Assembly: GCA_018806915.1 (NCBI GenBank)
Contig: JAGKQI010000026.1
Location: 124,001-188,000 of the forward strand
Source: Phytophthora colocasiae
Lineage: Eukaryota > Oomycota > Peronosporomycetes > Peronosporales > Peronosporaceae
Direction: 5' to 3'
Length of the DNA: 64,000 bases
In this document: positions 38,598 to 50,143 of the stretch, piece after piece
Position numbering within the stretch: position 1 is the stretch's first letter
Layout of the letters: every line of letters begins with the position of its first letter
Position numbers and translations under genes: made by a program
Notes under the pieces: model-generated
The model's input: the letters and a program-made list of their open reading frames with translations, nothing else
Databases searched by the model: none
What the model was told of the DNA's origin: nothing

Positions 38598-41500
38598 TAG
38601 CGAAGGGATCGATGTGCTTACCTAGTGAAGTGGGGATCCCACTTAGTGGTCGCAAGAGATTATACGGGGAGAAGGTGAGACGGTGAAATTGGAGGAAGAT
38701 CTACATATCCCAGTTGGGGGATCTGAAGAGACTGCATCGAGAGTGAAATTATCGGCGACGGAGAAATTGTGGGTGACCAGAGGCGACCGATGGGTACCTA
38801 CTGTGGTAGATGGACCCGGCCGAACTCGGTACTTAATGATCACGAATTTGAGCGAGAAGATTTTACGATTGGATCACAGATTACATGTCGGAATGGTACT
38901 TGATCAGGAAAAAGTGCCTCGATTCCCCGGGTTTGTGTCGGTCGGATCCCGGCGCTACATGGAGTGGCAGAATCTAGCTCTAGAAGCGACTGTGGACGCA
39001 AGACCGGAACTTCAGGAATCCGTGGAGATCCCCGTACAGTCGGTCGAACGGCCGACCTACGTTACGCCGCGATCTATACTCCGTCGAGGTGGGACGGCCA
39101 AGACCGATCTTGATCCTGCACCGATATCGACATTGGAATCTCGATCATCAACCCGATCGACCGACGCAGCCGAAGTCAACGTCACTTTCCTCGAACCCAA
39201 CCAGGATCCCATGGATACCCCACCGATCACGATTATTTCCGACAGGACCCCGAGTGGCGGAGCTGGGGGCAGTGAGACTGAGACGAATGAGAGCTTGCCA
39301 GATCAGGCCCCAGATCGGACAGATCGGACATGCGAAGAAGAGATCGAGGTACAAACAGAAAAACCAGATTTTCAAATCGAGATCAAACATGTATCCGACG
39401 CTGACGCCGGCCCCACGGCTGAGGGCACCCCGATCCTGACGGCCAAGGACGATAGACTCCGTGAGCCATCGACGAACGAACCCGATCCGACATCTCCTGA
39501 TGGAATTGAGAATGCCGATCAGACCCACTTACATGAAGGCGGTGATTTTGCAGCCGAAGATCTAGCCGATAATCTCGCAGTAGTACCAGAGATCCAGATC
39601 TCCACCACTGAAGAAGTCAGGATCGAAGATCTGCAAGTAGGGAATCGGGGATCAGCTACCCCGGAGGAGATCGAGAAACTTCGACAGATTATTTGGAAGA
39701 AGCGACATCTCCTGATCGGGAAGGGAAACGCACTTCCTCCAGCGGCCAAGGGTGTTATATGCGATATCGACGTGGGTGATGCAAAGCCGATTGCACAACG
39801 AGTCCGAAAGGTGGCGCCACAGTTCCGCGAGAAAGTATCGGATCTTATCAAAGGACTCCTAGCTGCCAAGATCATCCGGCCATCGACCTCGCCATGGGCA
39901 TCTCCGATCGTGGTGATCATCAAGAAGAACGGTGTAGACATCCGACTATGCATCGATTATCGACTGGTGAACGGTCTCACAAGTCTGATGATCTACCCAA
40001 TGCCCCTGATCAATGACCTGTTAGAAGATCTTGACAAGGTTCTGTGGTATTGTTCATTAGACATGGCGAGTGGATTCTGGGTCGAATCAATGACCGATCG
40101 AGCTCGCGCGATCTCAGCTTTCATCACTCCATTTGGCCTTTTCGAGTGGAATCGTATGCCGTTCGGGCTGAAAAACGCCCCTCAGATCTATCAACGTCTT
40201 GTGGACAACGCTCTATATGGATTTTTGAAGATCTCCCGGTCAGGGAATACGGAAGACTCTGCAGATGTGTTTGAATCAGGGATCCCGGAGGATCCGGGTC
40301 GCCCATCGGTTCTAGGTCGGAGATCATACATCGACGATATCTTGATCACGGCTGGATCATGGGATCAGATGTGCGATCGGGTGGAAGACCTATTGGAGGC
40401 CTGTGATAAGTGGAATCTCTCGATCAGTGTGGCAAAGAGCTTCTGGGGCATGGATAAGGTGGAATATCTCGGACACAAAGTGTCGATCGACGGATTGGAG
40501 GCGAACCCAAAAGACCTGAAGTCTCTGACGTGAGGTGGAGTTCGCAGAACTGAAGAAGCGACCAGATCTGCGAAAGATCATGGATAGCATGGACCTGATC
40601 ACTCAAGATCCCGTCGCGCTTAAGTCGGATCGGGATAGATCACTAGATATCCCGACTCAAAGACGCGATAGTACACCAGATCCTGACTTGGGGGCGATGT
40701 CTTCACCCTGTTCAAGCGAGATCGGAGCCAACCTGGGCCTAAAGACTGGTGACGAGAGGTGGGGTAGAGCATACAGAGCGTTCACAGCCTTGAAAGCCAA
40801 GATCGCGTCGACCCCGATCCTCCGTCACTTCGACATGGCGAAATTGCCCGTGGTGATTGTGTATGCTAGTGACTGGGCGATTTCCGCCGCGCTGATGCAG
40901 GAACACAAACAGATCTACCACCCAGTCGCGTTTGCCAGCCGGACTTTGAAGACGAACGAGTTGAATTATAATGTTGCCGAAAAGGAGGTGTTGGCTCTAC
41001 TTCGGATCTTGGATCTACACTACACCCTGCTAGTGGGACGCCGGATCAAGGTCCTTACTCGACACTCCACGCTTGCCTGGCTGTTCAGGTCTGCCGGCCT
41101 CCAGGGACGTCTAGGACAATGGTCTGCACTTCTATCCCCATGGACACTCGAGATCACGAAGTGTACGAAGGGAGAGGATGAAATACTGGGGGCGATCGCA
41201 GCTAGTATAACACTCAGATCGGAGATCGATGAAGCCCTGATCGCGATCGCGCCACGAAAGGAGCCAAAACGTCGGATTCAGATGCCGATCCCTACCGTAG
41301 ACTCAGATGAGGAGCTGTGGGTTATAAGTTTCGACGGATCGGCACGCGTGAAACGAGTGAGAGGCGCTTTCAGCGCGATCGTGTGGAGTTTACCGGAGTG
41401 GAAAGTGATCAAGGCTAGATCGGATTACGCTGAAAGCTTACCGTCAATGAAGCGGAATACCATGGACTCTTGCTAGGTCTTAACCTGATCGCACAGTTAG

Positions 41501-43481
41501 AACGCCGCCGTTTGGTCGATTGTGGCGATTCGAATCTGGTGATCCGACAAGTCCGGGGCGAGTTCGACTGCAAGGCGCCAGGATTGACGTTACTGAAACA
41601 GAAGGTGCTGGATCACTTGAGGAATTTCATGAGCTTGTCCTTGTGAAGAGAGACTGGAATAGGAGTGCAGATAGCTTGGCAAGTGCCGCGCTGCAGCGAG
41701 GAAGCGGGATCGAGGTCCACGATGAGGCAGATCGATGCGATCTGATCACCCTGAATCGGCTTAATGAGGTGTTGATCCCTCGAGTTGAAGATCGAACTGC
41801 ACAAGTGTCGGCAGTAGCCACGCGTGCAGCCCGAGCGCGACCTGGTGCCGCTGTCCTGCGAGAGGAACTGATCCGGGAGATGCGGGTTGATCGGATCAGG
41901 CGAGCCCAGGACGAGGAGGTCTGGATCGCCGGACTAAAGAAGTACCTGGCTGGGCAGATCGCGGATCTTACTCGAGCCGAATCCGGATCCTACGCCAAGA
42001 TCGCCTCCGAGTATGAGGTAGATGAACAAGATCTGCTGTTTTACTGCCCACCAGGGCCGAGATCAAGTGGTGATCGCGATCGCCTGATGAGACTTGTAGT
42101 TCCAGAAACGCTACAGCAGGATGTCCTCCACCACTATCATACGACTCTGGAAGGAGGACATCAGGGGATCGGACGCACTTATCAGCGGATCCGAGATCAT
42201 TTCCACTGGAGGGGATTATATCGAAGCGTGCAGCGATACGTAGGCGAGTGTGTAGATTGTGAGACCGGGAAGGGGAGACCCACGATCCGGGGCGAGTCGC
42301 CGGGGAATCTGCAGGCGACATACCCATTCCAGATCATAGCGATGGATCACATACCTTCTCTGCCCAGATCCAACAAAGGCAACACCGAACTACTGATCTG
42401 GGTCGATCTGTTCACGGGATATGTGATCGCAAAGGCCAGTTCCTCCCGATCGGCCCAGACCGTCGCGGAATCTTATGAAGAATGCGTGTTCCGCAGATTT
42501 GGTGCTAGCGAGATGATCAGGCACGATTAGGAACCGGGTTTCATGTCCGACTTCTTCAGATCGTTCACTAGGATCCTGGGGCAGCGACAACGGGCGACGA
42601 TGGCCTACCGGCCACAAGCCAATGGGACTGCAGAACGGATGGTGCAAACGGCGACTAGGGCGATCAAGATGTACGTTCAAGATCTCGATCAGAAGGACTG
42701 GGATGAATACGCGGAGCGACTGACGTTCGCTATTAACACGGCTCACGATCGGGTTCGGGGAGATACCCCTCACTATTTGGTACACGGATGGGATCCGAGA
42801 TAGACGTTGGAAGCAACGATCCCGATCGGATCGACCAGACGCCACGATCGCGATCCAAGACGGTGGAGATATCGGGTTCAGAGATACTACCAGCAGTCGC
42901 GAGAACAGGTCAACGCTAGGCTATGAGAGGCGATTGCAGACCGAGCCGATCGGCATAATGAGGATGTCGATCCGCATCAGATCGAAGCTGGATCACGAGT
43001 TTGGCTGTATCTAGATCGTGTGAAGGAAGGATATGCGCGCGGCCCGTTCCGTGTTGCAGAGAAGCTCAATGAATTCACGATCAAGCTGGAGATCGCGGGA
43101 TCCGACTACCATATCTTCCCGGTGGTCCATGTTTTTAAGCTAAAGCTGGTACGGAATTTTCCGGATCGACCGCGGATCGAGTTGACGGTGGATGAAGCAG
43201 ATCGGCTAGATTTCGATGAGATCCTCCTTCCGGAGGACAGTTGGGTCCCAGATCTGGATGCCGACGAGTACGAGGTCGAACGGATCTCGGACATGCGAAG
43301 TGGGAAACGGACTCGCTACGGCCGGATCTATCGTGAATTCCTGGTGCACTGGGTCGGTTATGATGAACCAACTTGGGTCGACGAAGCTGATCTTAACTGT
43401 GGAGCCATACTGAGCGCGTTCCTACGTGATCATGCTAACCGAAATCGGTTTGGCGTGATGCAGTCGCACGAAGAAGTGTAG
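38594..43481 (+). pseudogene. pol: Pol of B copy 3, multiply broken
   Basis: Resumes the protease end and runs to the chromodomain stop at 43479-43481. RT is readable to 40530 (YIDDILI present), where about 120 bases covering the FLGSLNYYSRF region are deleted and the frame changes. Resident RNase H follows (LTRHSTLAWL), then a frameshift in the second RNase H near 41440, loss of bases near 41625, TAG at 42528-42530 replacing an Arg codon beside the integrase Asp, further stops near 42801 and 42922, and a 21-base deletion near 43037. The chromodomain (43200-43420) is readable. It cannot make a functional enzyme. Confidence 0.88.
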
Positions 43482-43856
43482 ACGCGAAGTGGGCGATGTG
43501 ACCAGGTCACAACGCCAAGATCGCGGATGCAGGTCTGGATGTCCATCTGGATCGGATGTGGAGGTTTTATATTTTTCGTGGAGATTTTATATTTTTCTTG
43601 TATATGCATGTGAAACCGGAGTGATTGGAAGGAAGGTGTGGAGATTTCGAAGATGCTAAATGGGGATCGAAACTATGGAGCAAGTATGGAGGAGAACGCT
43701 GATCTTTGGAGTTGGGAAAATTGCGTGGAATTGAAAAGAAGCTAGGCTGGAGTCGGGATCGCGTGGCGAAGTACCGGATCGTGATAGAGAATATGTAAGC
43801 GTGCTGACCGACTCCAGGCTCGGCTGATCACCTCCGGACTGACCGGGATCGCGAGA
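43482..43856. other. Convergent spacer of B copy 3
   Basis: Inverse of 3793-4166, with the same AT-rich pair of GTGGAGATTTTAT repeats (43558-43605). No gene. Confidence 0.5.
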
Positions 43857-46390
43857 TCAAGGAGTTCCAGGAGATGTAGGCGGAGCAGGCGGATTAAACT
43901 TGTTTTCGAGCCGTGGGATCTGCCGAGACGGGTGGTCTGCCGGTCGGTCGCGATAATGATTGCGCCAATGGTCCTCTTGATCACATTCAGCCAACGCAGA
44001 GATCAGATCGGTGGGCTCCGGTCGGTTCAGAGTCGGCTGGGCCAGGTTGGCCATTCGGAGACCGATCCGGGATACCAGTGTACCTGATCACGGATAGTGG
44101 GGAAGTGCAGGAAGTAGGGATCGAGCAGAAGATCGATGTCCGCCCACATCGCACGCATCATGGGCAGGAATCGCCCCAGCAGCCGCCGCCAACGCTCTCC
44201 GGTGCGGCTACGCCGTTGCCGACGTTCGAGGTAGTACCGATGAAGATCAGGATCGGCTTCATACATTGTCTTCGTGATCTCGAGATAATGGGTCGATTCC
44301 CAGTAGGCCTGCAGGTGGTCTGACTCGTAGGCGGCGTAGGCATCCGCGATCTGCCCCAGCGGAGTTCCAGCACGACGATGTAGACCGAGATCGAAGGTGA
44401 GGTGGGGCCGGCCGGTTGCGAAGCACCTCCCAAGGTCGGGTAGCGAGCAGGGCCCGCACGTTGGACCCAGTGATCAGGTTGGCCAACCAACCGACCCCAG
44501 CTCGGGGAGGTCGGTTAGCCGGAGATCTCGCTGGGTAGAGGAATCCGGGAGGTAGCAGCAACCTCTTGTCCAGTGTGGAGAGGATCATACCGACGATCGC
44601 CAAAGTTCCGACAAAGATCGGATCCCACGGGAAGACATCACCAGCCGCGAACTGCCGGACGTTCGCATACCCGGAAATGGACGAGTGGATTGCGAACAGA
44701 GGAGGGTGCAGCTGGGGGCGCGGCGAGCCGCCGGGAGAGCCGCCACCCGGAGATCCCCCACCGGGAGGGCTCCCGCCAGCTGGACTACCCCTCGGGGACC
44801 CCTGAGGAGAGGTGATCGTGGTCTGTGGGGAGCCGCCCCCCGGAGGTGTCGGCTGCGCCGGAGGCGTCTGAGGAGCGGGGCCCCCTTGATCACCGGATGC
44901 CGGAGGAGGATTTCCATGCCGGCGGTGCCACGACAGCGATCGGAGTATCATAGTCCGAAGAGCGTCGTCGGATCCAGCGCCAGAATCCTCTTCGTCATCG
45001 TCATGCTCCGGATCGGGTTTGCGTTTGGACCGATTCGAGCCATCCTTCTTCGGGGGAGGTGCTTCTACGGTCACTTGCGAGGTGGCCTGGGTGCGATCTG
45101 TTTCCTCCGCATCCGGCCCAGTCGGGATCGCGGGTTCAGGACCCAGATCGAAGGGGTCTGGGCCTTCCTCGTGCTTTTCTTCGAGCTCGGTCGCCTGGGC
45201 CTGGCCACCGGGTTGGTCTCCAGCGGGAACATCAGGTGGGGCCGCGTCGTGATCGGTCGGGGGAGGCTCCGTCCGCGAGGTCTTGTGCGGGGGCGATGTA
45301 GCAGGAGATGGGGGCGGACTGAGAGCACGTTTGACCCCCCGTTCATCTTGAGCGGCGCGGAGCCGAGAAACCATTTCGGTCAGGACGTTGGTGGTCGCCC
45401 ATACGTTATCTTCCGCCTGATCGTAGCTCTCCTGCAATGTTTGAAAACTGCACTTCGGCATGGGTACCGATCAGATCGTCCTCTACGACAAACAGGACAT
45501 AAGTGATCGTGGTCAGGTGGAGAGGGATCTAGACTATATACGTACCTAGGCGAGTGGATCGCTGTCGCTCGGTGCTGAGATCCGTCTGTGCCCTGTCGCG
45601 ATCTGCGAACGCTTGGTTTCGTTCCACGAATAGGCGATCCCGCTCCGAAGTGACTCGGTTCAGTTCGGAGTTAGCGTGGGCGAGTTGATCGAGGATCTGG
45701 TCGCGTTCGGCAACAATGTTGGTCAGGGAAGAGGTCGCTCGGGCGAAGTCCGCCAAGGCTCGATCTCGCTCAGCCAGAGCCAGTCGGGTGGGAGCCCCGG
45801 TCGAAGGCGTGGGGCTAGAATCCAGTTGGAGATGCGCAAGATCAGCCGAGATCCGGTTGTAGCTGGCTTTGGCGGTGACGGATTCCTGCTTCGCCTCGGC
45901 TAGATTACAAGCATCAATCCGAGCTTCCGCCTGCAGATCTTGGATCTCATCGGTGGCTTGTTCTACCTCACCTGTCAGGCGATCCCGATCCTCGGTGACT
46001 TGATCGAGCTCAGCCTGAGCGGAGTCGAGACGCCGCTCGAACCGACCGGAGCTGGTGAACTTGCGAGCGCAATCCATCGAGATCGGAGGCCTCATCTGCG
46101 AGATCAGCGATCTCGCGCTCCAGACGCGAGACGTTCTGCTGGTCCGCCCGGAACCGCTCCATGGCTTCACGACTTAGCTGATCGCGTTCGCGTACCAGGC
46201 GATCCCGCCCTGGGCTGCCCGGCATCGGCCCAGCCTCATCGGATGAGAGCGGGCGCGCGTGATCCGGAGCCAGACCGGATGGACGCCGCGAGGTACCGGA
46301 GTAGGGAGATGACGGACCGTCGGAGGATCTTGGGGAATCGGGAGGTGTAGGCAAATAATCGCTCCCGGGATCACTTCCTTGCTGACTCAT
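43857..46390 (-). pseudogene. Antisense gene of family B, copy 3, frameshifted
   Basis: Exon 1 runs from ATG 46390 to 45546, then the 63-base intron, and exon 2 from 45482 to 43857. Exon 1 is a coiled coil (LDQLAHANSELNRVTSERD) after a Ser/Pro-rich N-terminus (SQQGSDPGSDYLPTPPDSP). It has lost bases near 46150, including the residues WAHVDAMER. Exon 2 has a 14-base loss near 45452 and shifts near 44340 and 44040. The conserved C-terminal motifs (WESTHYLEI, CDQEDHWRNHYRDRP) remain. Its splice sites are still good. Confidence 0.7.
45483..45545 (-). other. Intron of antisense gene, B copy 3
   Basis: 63 bases. 5' site GTACGT, branch-like CACCTGAC, 3' site TTTGTCGTAG. Joining the flanks continues the coiled-coil frame (codon GAG across the junction). 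Read through, the frame stops at TAG inside the intron. Confidence 0.7.
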
Positions 46391-46516
46391 GGAGACTGGA
46401 AGGGGTCAGTTGATGGTGGTCGAGGTGTTGTCGGGGTGACTTGTGCCTTGGGCTGAATATTGGAGAATGAGACCTGAAGTGGACCGAGACGGACCAACTT
46501 GCAGGCTGGGGGCGGA
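46391..46516 (-). other. Leader between 3' LTR and antisense start (B copy 3)
   Basis: 126 bases without a gene. Next to the LTR it holds the purine-rich stretch GGCTGGGGGCGGA (46504-46516), the likely plus-strand primer tract of the element. Confidence 0.5.
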
Positions 46517-47850
46517 TGTGGTGAAGCACGAATAAGAAATCCAAGAAAGGCAATGTCAGGCCCAGAGAGAGTCGGATCAAGCGACAGGGGCCTCTGGCGA
46601 AGCAAGATGTCAGCTGATGACCCCAGATTGTGCGAACGACGGCTGACGAATGGATCCAGATCGATGTTCGTCTTGATCTTGCCAGCGGGCAGGGGAATGA
46701 TGGATGACGTCTTGGTCGAGTGAGACTAAGCGATCAGAGAATCCCGCCGTACGCTCCCACGTAGCGGCTCAGGATCGGAGGAGAAAAGGACGCCTTGCCT
46801 GAGATCACATGAGAAGGAGATCAAGGCAGCGGCGGATCGGGACCGGCGCGATCTATGGTGGATCGATGACGACGTAACCGTGAGGTGCTGCCGAGAAGAC
46901 ATGGTGGCAACATTGGTCGCATGGGGAGCGGTGTTCAAGTCCAAGAAGATCAAGACCTGGAATGTCGACGACACAGGAATTCGAGATCAAGTATAAAGGT
47001 TGCTGATCGAGATCATTGTCCAAGACGGTTGACCAAGACTGTTGACCAAGATCGATGATCGAGATCGACAAATCGGTAGATCGGTAGATCGGTAGATCGA
47101 GATCGCGATCAAGGGTTAGGTGAGATCGAGATCGACGATCGGAAGAGCAGCTGTGTAGCCGGATGTCAGGTGATCGTAGGATAGCAGATGAGGATAGGAC
47201 TAGTAGACATAGGAATAACCATAAACAAAATCGAATTTGCTCTGGACCTCACAAGTGCCTTCATCTAAGACTGGGACAGGGAATTACATTGGCCTACCAG
47301 CATCAAGAAGGTAAGGAGAAGAGATCTAGCATAGAGGTTAATTCTGGATAATACATTGGCCAGTTTTACCCTATCTAGTGATCTATCCTTTAAGTGCTTA
47401 TTACGGATCGGAAGGAATTGGCTGCTTGGCTGGACGATCCCGTCGACTCTCAACCCATCGAGACCCCCGCTATAGGAAGCGGCAAGCATCGCAAAGGAAG
47501 GGATCAGATCCCCAACATTGGACCTTTGGAAGACCTGGATCGAAGACCAGGCGACCGGATCAAGGCTTGAGAACTCGCCCACGACCCGGATCAACCCCTC
47601 CGAGGTAGAGTGAAGTATTCCCACGCTATCTCATCACCCCTGCGTCACCCAAGACATTCTTCTCGTCCCAAGACATCTTCAGAAGTCACCTGGAAGAGCG
47701 TAACCCGCCTACCGACGGGTACACAAGGTGAACACTACACGCAGCAAGATCACGGATCATCGGGGGACCCCCTCCGTTAGTCGGTGTCTGGGCGCAAGTG
47801 GCGATCGCGATCGGCCTCAACCAGATTTTGGCCAGATCCGCTCCACCACA
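46517..47850 (+). repeat. Family B LTR, 3' LTR of copy 3
   Basis: 1334 bases, TGTGGTGAAGCACG...GCTCCACCACA. The outer 60 bases match the 3' LTR of copy 2 exactly and differ from the 5' LTRs. Its central part (46830-46990) is more diverged than in the other LTRs. A shorter GATC array lies at 47050-47110. Confidence 0.9.
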
Positions 47851-48636
47851 GTTTCTTAACACAGAACGTTGGGGCACCGTGCGGGGACTTCGTCGATCAC
47901 TTAAACTTGTTCACGCGGCAGTGGCCACTGCCGTGTAACACAGTACTTCGTTCCCGGCACGAGATCAATCTCGTGCTGTACGCCCTTGTCTTTCGGAAGC
48001 CCCGAAGGAATCTCGTAATAGGGACTCGACTTCAACGAGCCCCAACTCTGCCCCTCAAAGCGTTGCTTCTTGGTCTTCGCACTGAGGGGCCATCGCCCCC
48101 AGTGATGCCATCGACGACGAGCTGCTTCAGCTCCTCGGCTTCGCGATCCACTCTCTCGATATCCGAGAGAATGCCAATTTGTTCGATGTGTCCATCGTAC
48201 AAGTCCCGCGCGAAGCGCTTCCAACTCATCGTTGGAAGTGCGGTCAACGCCGACGCACACGTCGGCGGATTCTCCAACTGCATCCTCTGGTACTGTAATT
48301 TAGTACCAGTACGTGTCAAGACGTTCAACGTCTCGACACTCGGTGTCTGCACTGCAGATACACCCGTTTCAGTCCCGGACTGAGACTCGCGCAGCTCCCT
48401 GAGCTTGCGCCGCGAAGGTCTACCATGGAGCCCGGCTCCAGGTGCTCCACGTCCAAGGCATCACAGCTAGGACGGGACGTTATCGCAATCGTCAGCGGAT
48501 TCCTTCCGCTGACTCGCACATCCAAGCACTGCTTGTGTGCCGCTCATCGCGTGCAGCGCTGCTGCACGTGAGCACGCAGGTTCTTTGGGTGCTGGACGTT
48601 TGCAACCGGCAGCACCTCCTGCCGCGCAGTCGGTTC
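47851..48636 (-). pseudogene. pol: Fragment of a C-like Gypsy pol
   Basis: Minus-strand fragment wedged between two B LTRs. It codes the RT N-terminus (SGLPKDKGVQHEIDLVPGTKYCVTRQWPLPREQV, split at 47930-48030) closely resembling element C (GLPPDRGVRHEIDLVPGTKYC), then, past a deletion and stop, KSPHGAPTFCVKK. Upstream is a pol linker (ETGVSAVQTPSVETLNVL). Similarity to C is clear in protein but not identity in DNA, so it is a different family of the same clade. No LTR is visible. Confidence 0.75.
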
Positions 48637-50017
48637 TGTGGTGGAGCGGATCTGGCCAAAATCTGGTTGAGGCCGATCGCGATCGCCACTTGCGCCCAGA
48701 CACCGACTAACGGAGGGGGTCCCCCGATGATCCGTGATCTTGTTGCGTGTAGTGTTCACCTTGTGTACCCGTCGGTAGGCGGGTTACGCTCTTCCAGGTA
48801 ACTTCTGAAGATGTCTTGGGACGAGAAGAATGTCTTGGGTGACGCAGGGGTGATGAGATAGCGTGGGAATACTTCACTCTACCTCGGAGGGGTTGATCCG
48901 GGTCACAGGCGAATACTCGAGTCTTGATCCGGTCGCCTGATCTTCGATCTAGGTCTTCCAAAGGTCCAATGTTGGGAATCTGGTACCTTCCTTTACGATG
49001 CTTGCCGCTTCCTATAGCGGGTGTCTTGATGGGTTGAGAGTCGACGAGATCGTCCAGCCAAGCAGCCATTTCCTTCCGATCCGTAGTTCGCACGTAAAGG
49101 ATAGATCACTAGATAGGGTAAAACTGGCCAATGTATTATCCAGAATTAACCTCTATGCTAGATCTCTTCTCCTTACCTTCTTGATGCTGGTGGGCCAATG
49201 TAATTCCCGGTTCCAGTCTTGGATGAAGGCACTTGTGAGGTCCAGAGCAAATTCGATTCTGTTTATGGTTATTCCTATGTCTACTAGTCCCATCCTCATC
49301 TGCTATCCTACGATTACCTGACATCCGGCTACACAGCTGCCCCTCCGATCTTCGATCTCGATCTCACCTAACCCCTGATCGCGATCTCGGTCTGCCGATC
49401 TGGCGATCAGCCGATCTGTCGATCTGTCGATCTGGCGATCAGCCGATCAGCCGATCTGGCGATCAGCCGATCTCGATCAACCATCTCGGTCATCGATCTT
49501 GGTCCACCGTCTTGAACAATGATCTCGATCAGCAGCCTTCATACTTGATCTCGCGTGCCTGTGTCGTCGACATTTCAGGTCTTGAGCTTTGCGGACTTGA
49601 TCACCACTCCCCATGCGACTAACACTGCCATCAGGTCCCCTCGGCAACATCTCACGGTTATGTTGTCACCGGCCCACCATAGATCGCACCGGTCCCGACC
49701 CTCTGCTGCCTTGATCGCCTTCTCATGCGATCTCAGGCAAGGCGCCCTTTTCTCCTCCGACCCTGAGCCGCCACGCGGGACCGCACGGCGGGTTCTCCAA
49801 TCACTTAGTCTCACTCGACCAAGACGCCATCCATCATTCCCCTGCCCGCTGGCAAGATCAAGACGAACATCGATCTGGATCCATTCGTCAGCCATCGTTC
49901 GCGCAATCTGGGGTCATCAACTGACATCTTGCTTCGCCAGAGGCCCCTGTCGCTTGATCCGACTCTCTCTGGGCCTGACATTGCCTTTCTTGGATTTCTT
50001 ATTCGTGCTTCACCACA
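48637..50017 (-). repeat. Family B LTR, 3' LTR of copy 2
   Basis: 1381 bases. Mosaic: the 180 bases nearest the internal region (49840-50017) are the 3' subtype shared with copy 3 (CATTCCCCTGCCCGC, TTCTTGGATT), while the rest resembles the 5' subtype. A GATC array lies at 49390-49470. Confidence 0.9.
49390..49470. repeat. GATC array in family B LTR (copy 2, 3' LTR)
   Basis: GATC at mostly 8-base spacing with spacers TGGC, AGCC, TGTC. Confidence 0.85.
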
Positions 50018-50143
50018 TCCGCCCCCAGCCTGCAAGTTGGTCCGTCTCGGTCCACTTCAGGTCTCATTCTCCAATCTTCAGCCCAAGGCACAAGTCACCC
50101 CGACAACACCTCGACCACCATCAACGGATCCCTTCCAGTCTCC
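50018..50143 (+). other. Leader between 3' LTR and antisense start (B copy 2)
   Basis: 126 bases, no gene. It begins TCCGCCCCCAGCC, the complement of the probable polypurine tract. Presumed 5' untranslated part of the antisense transcript. Confidence 0.5.

Larger units (their letters stand above)
13459..47850 (+). mobile_element. Family B Gypsy element, copy 3, interrupted and decayed
   Basis: Plus-strand B element. Visible parts are the gag end (13459-13699), the protease (13700-14256), pol after the A insertion (38594-43481), the antisense gene (46390-43857, minus) and the 3' LTR (46517-47850). The 5' part is missing because copy 1 abuts at 13458. The complete A element sits inside the protease with a GATC target duplication. 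Many stops, indels and deletions make it the most decayed B copy, consistent with its being the host of the other insertions. Confidence 0.85.

Noticed and set aside
47163..47351. Short repeated frames of 62 residues in LTRs (also 12584-12772, 49136-49324, 63747-63935)
   Set aside because: Present only because the LTR is repeated; no conserved start context and no coding pattern of change.
13459..48636. Strict GATC-specific integration by families A and B
   Set aside because: Only the A insertion shows GATC; four other LTR-flank junctions do not.
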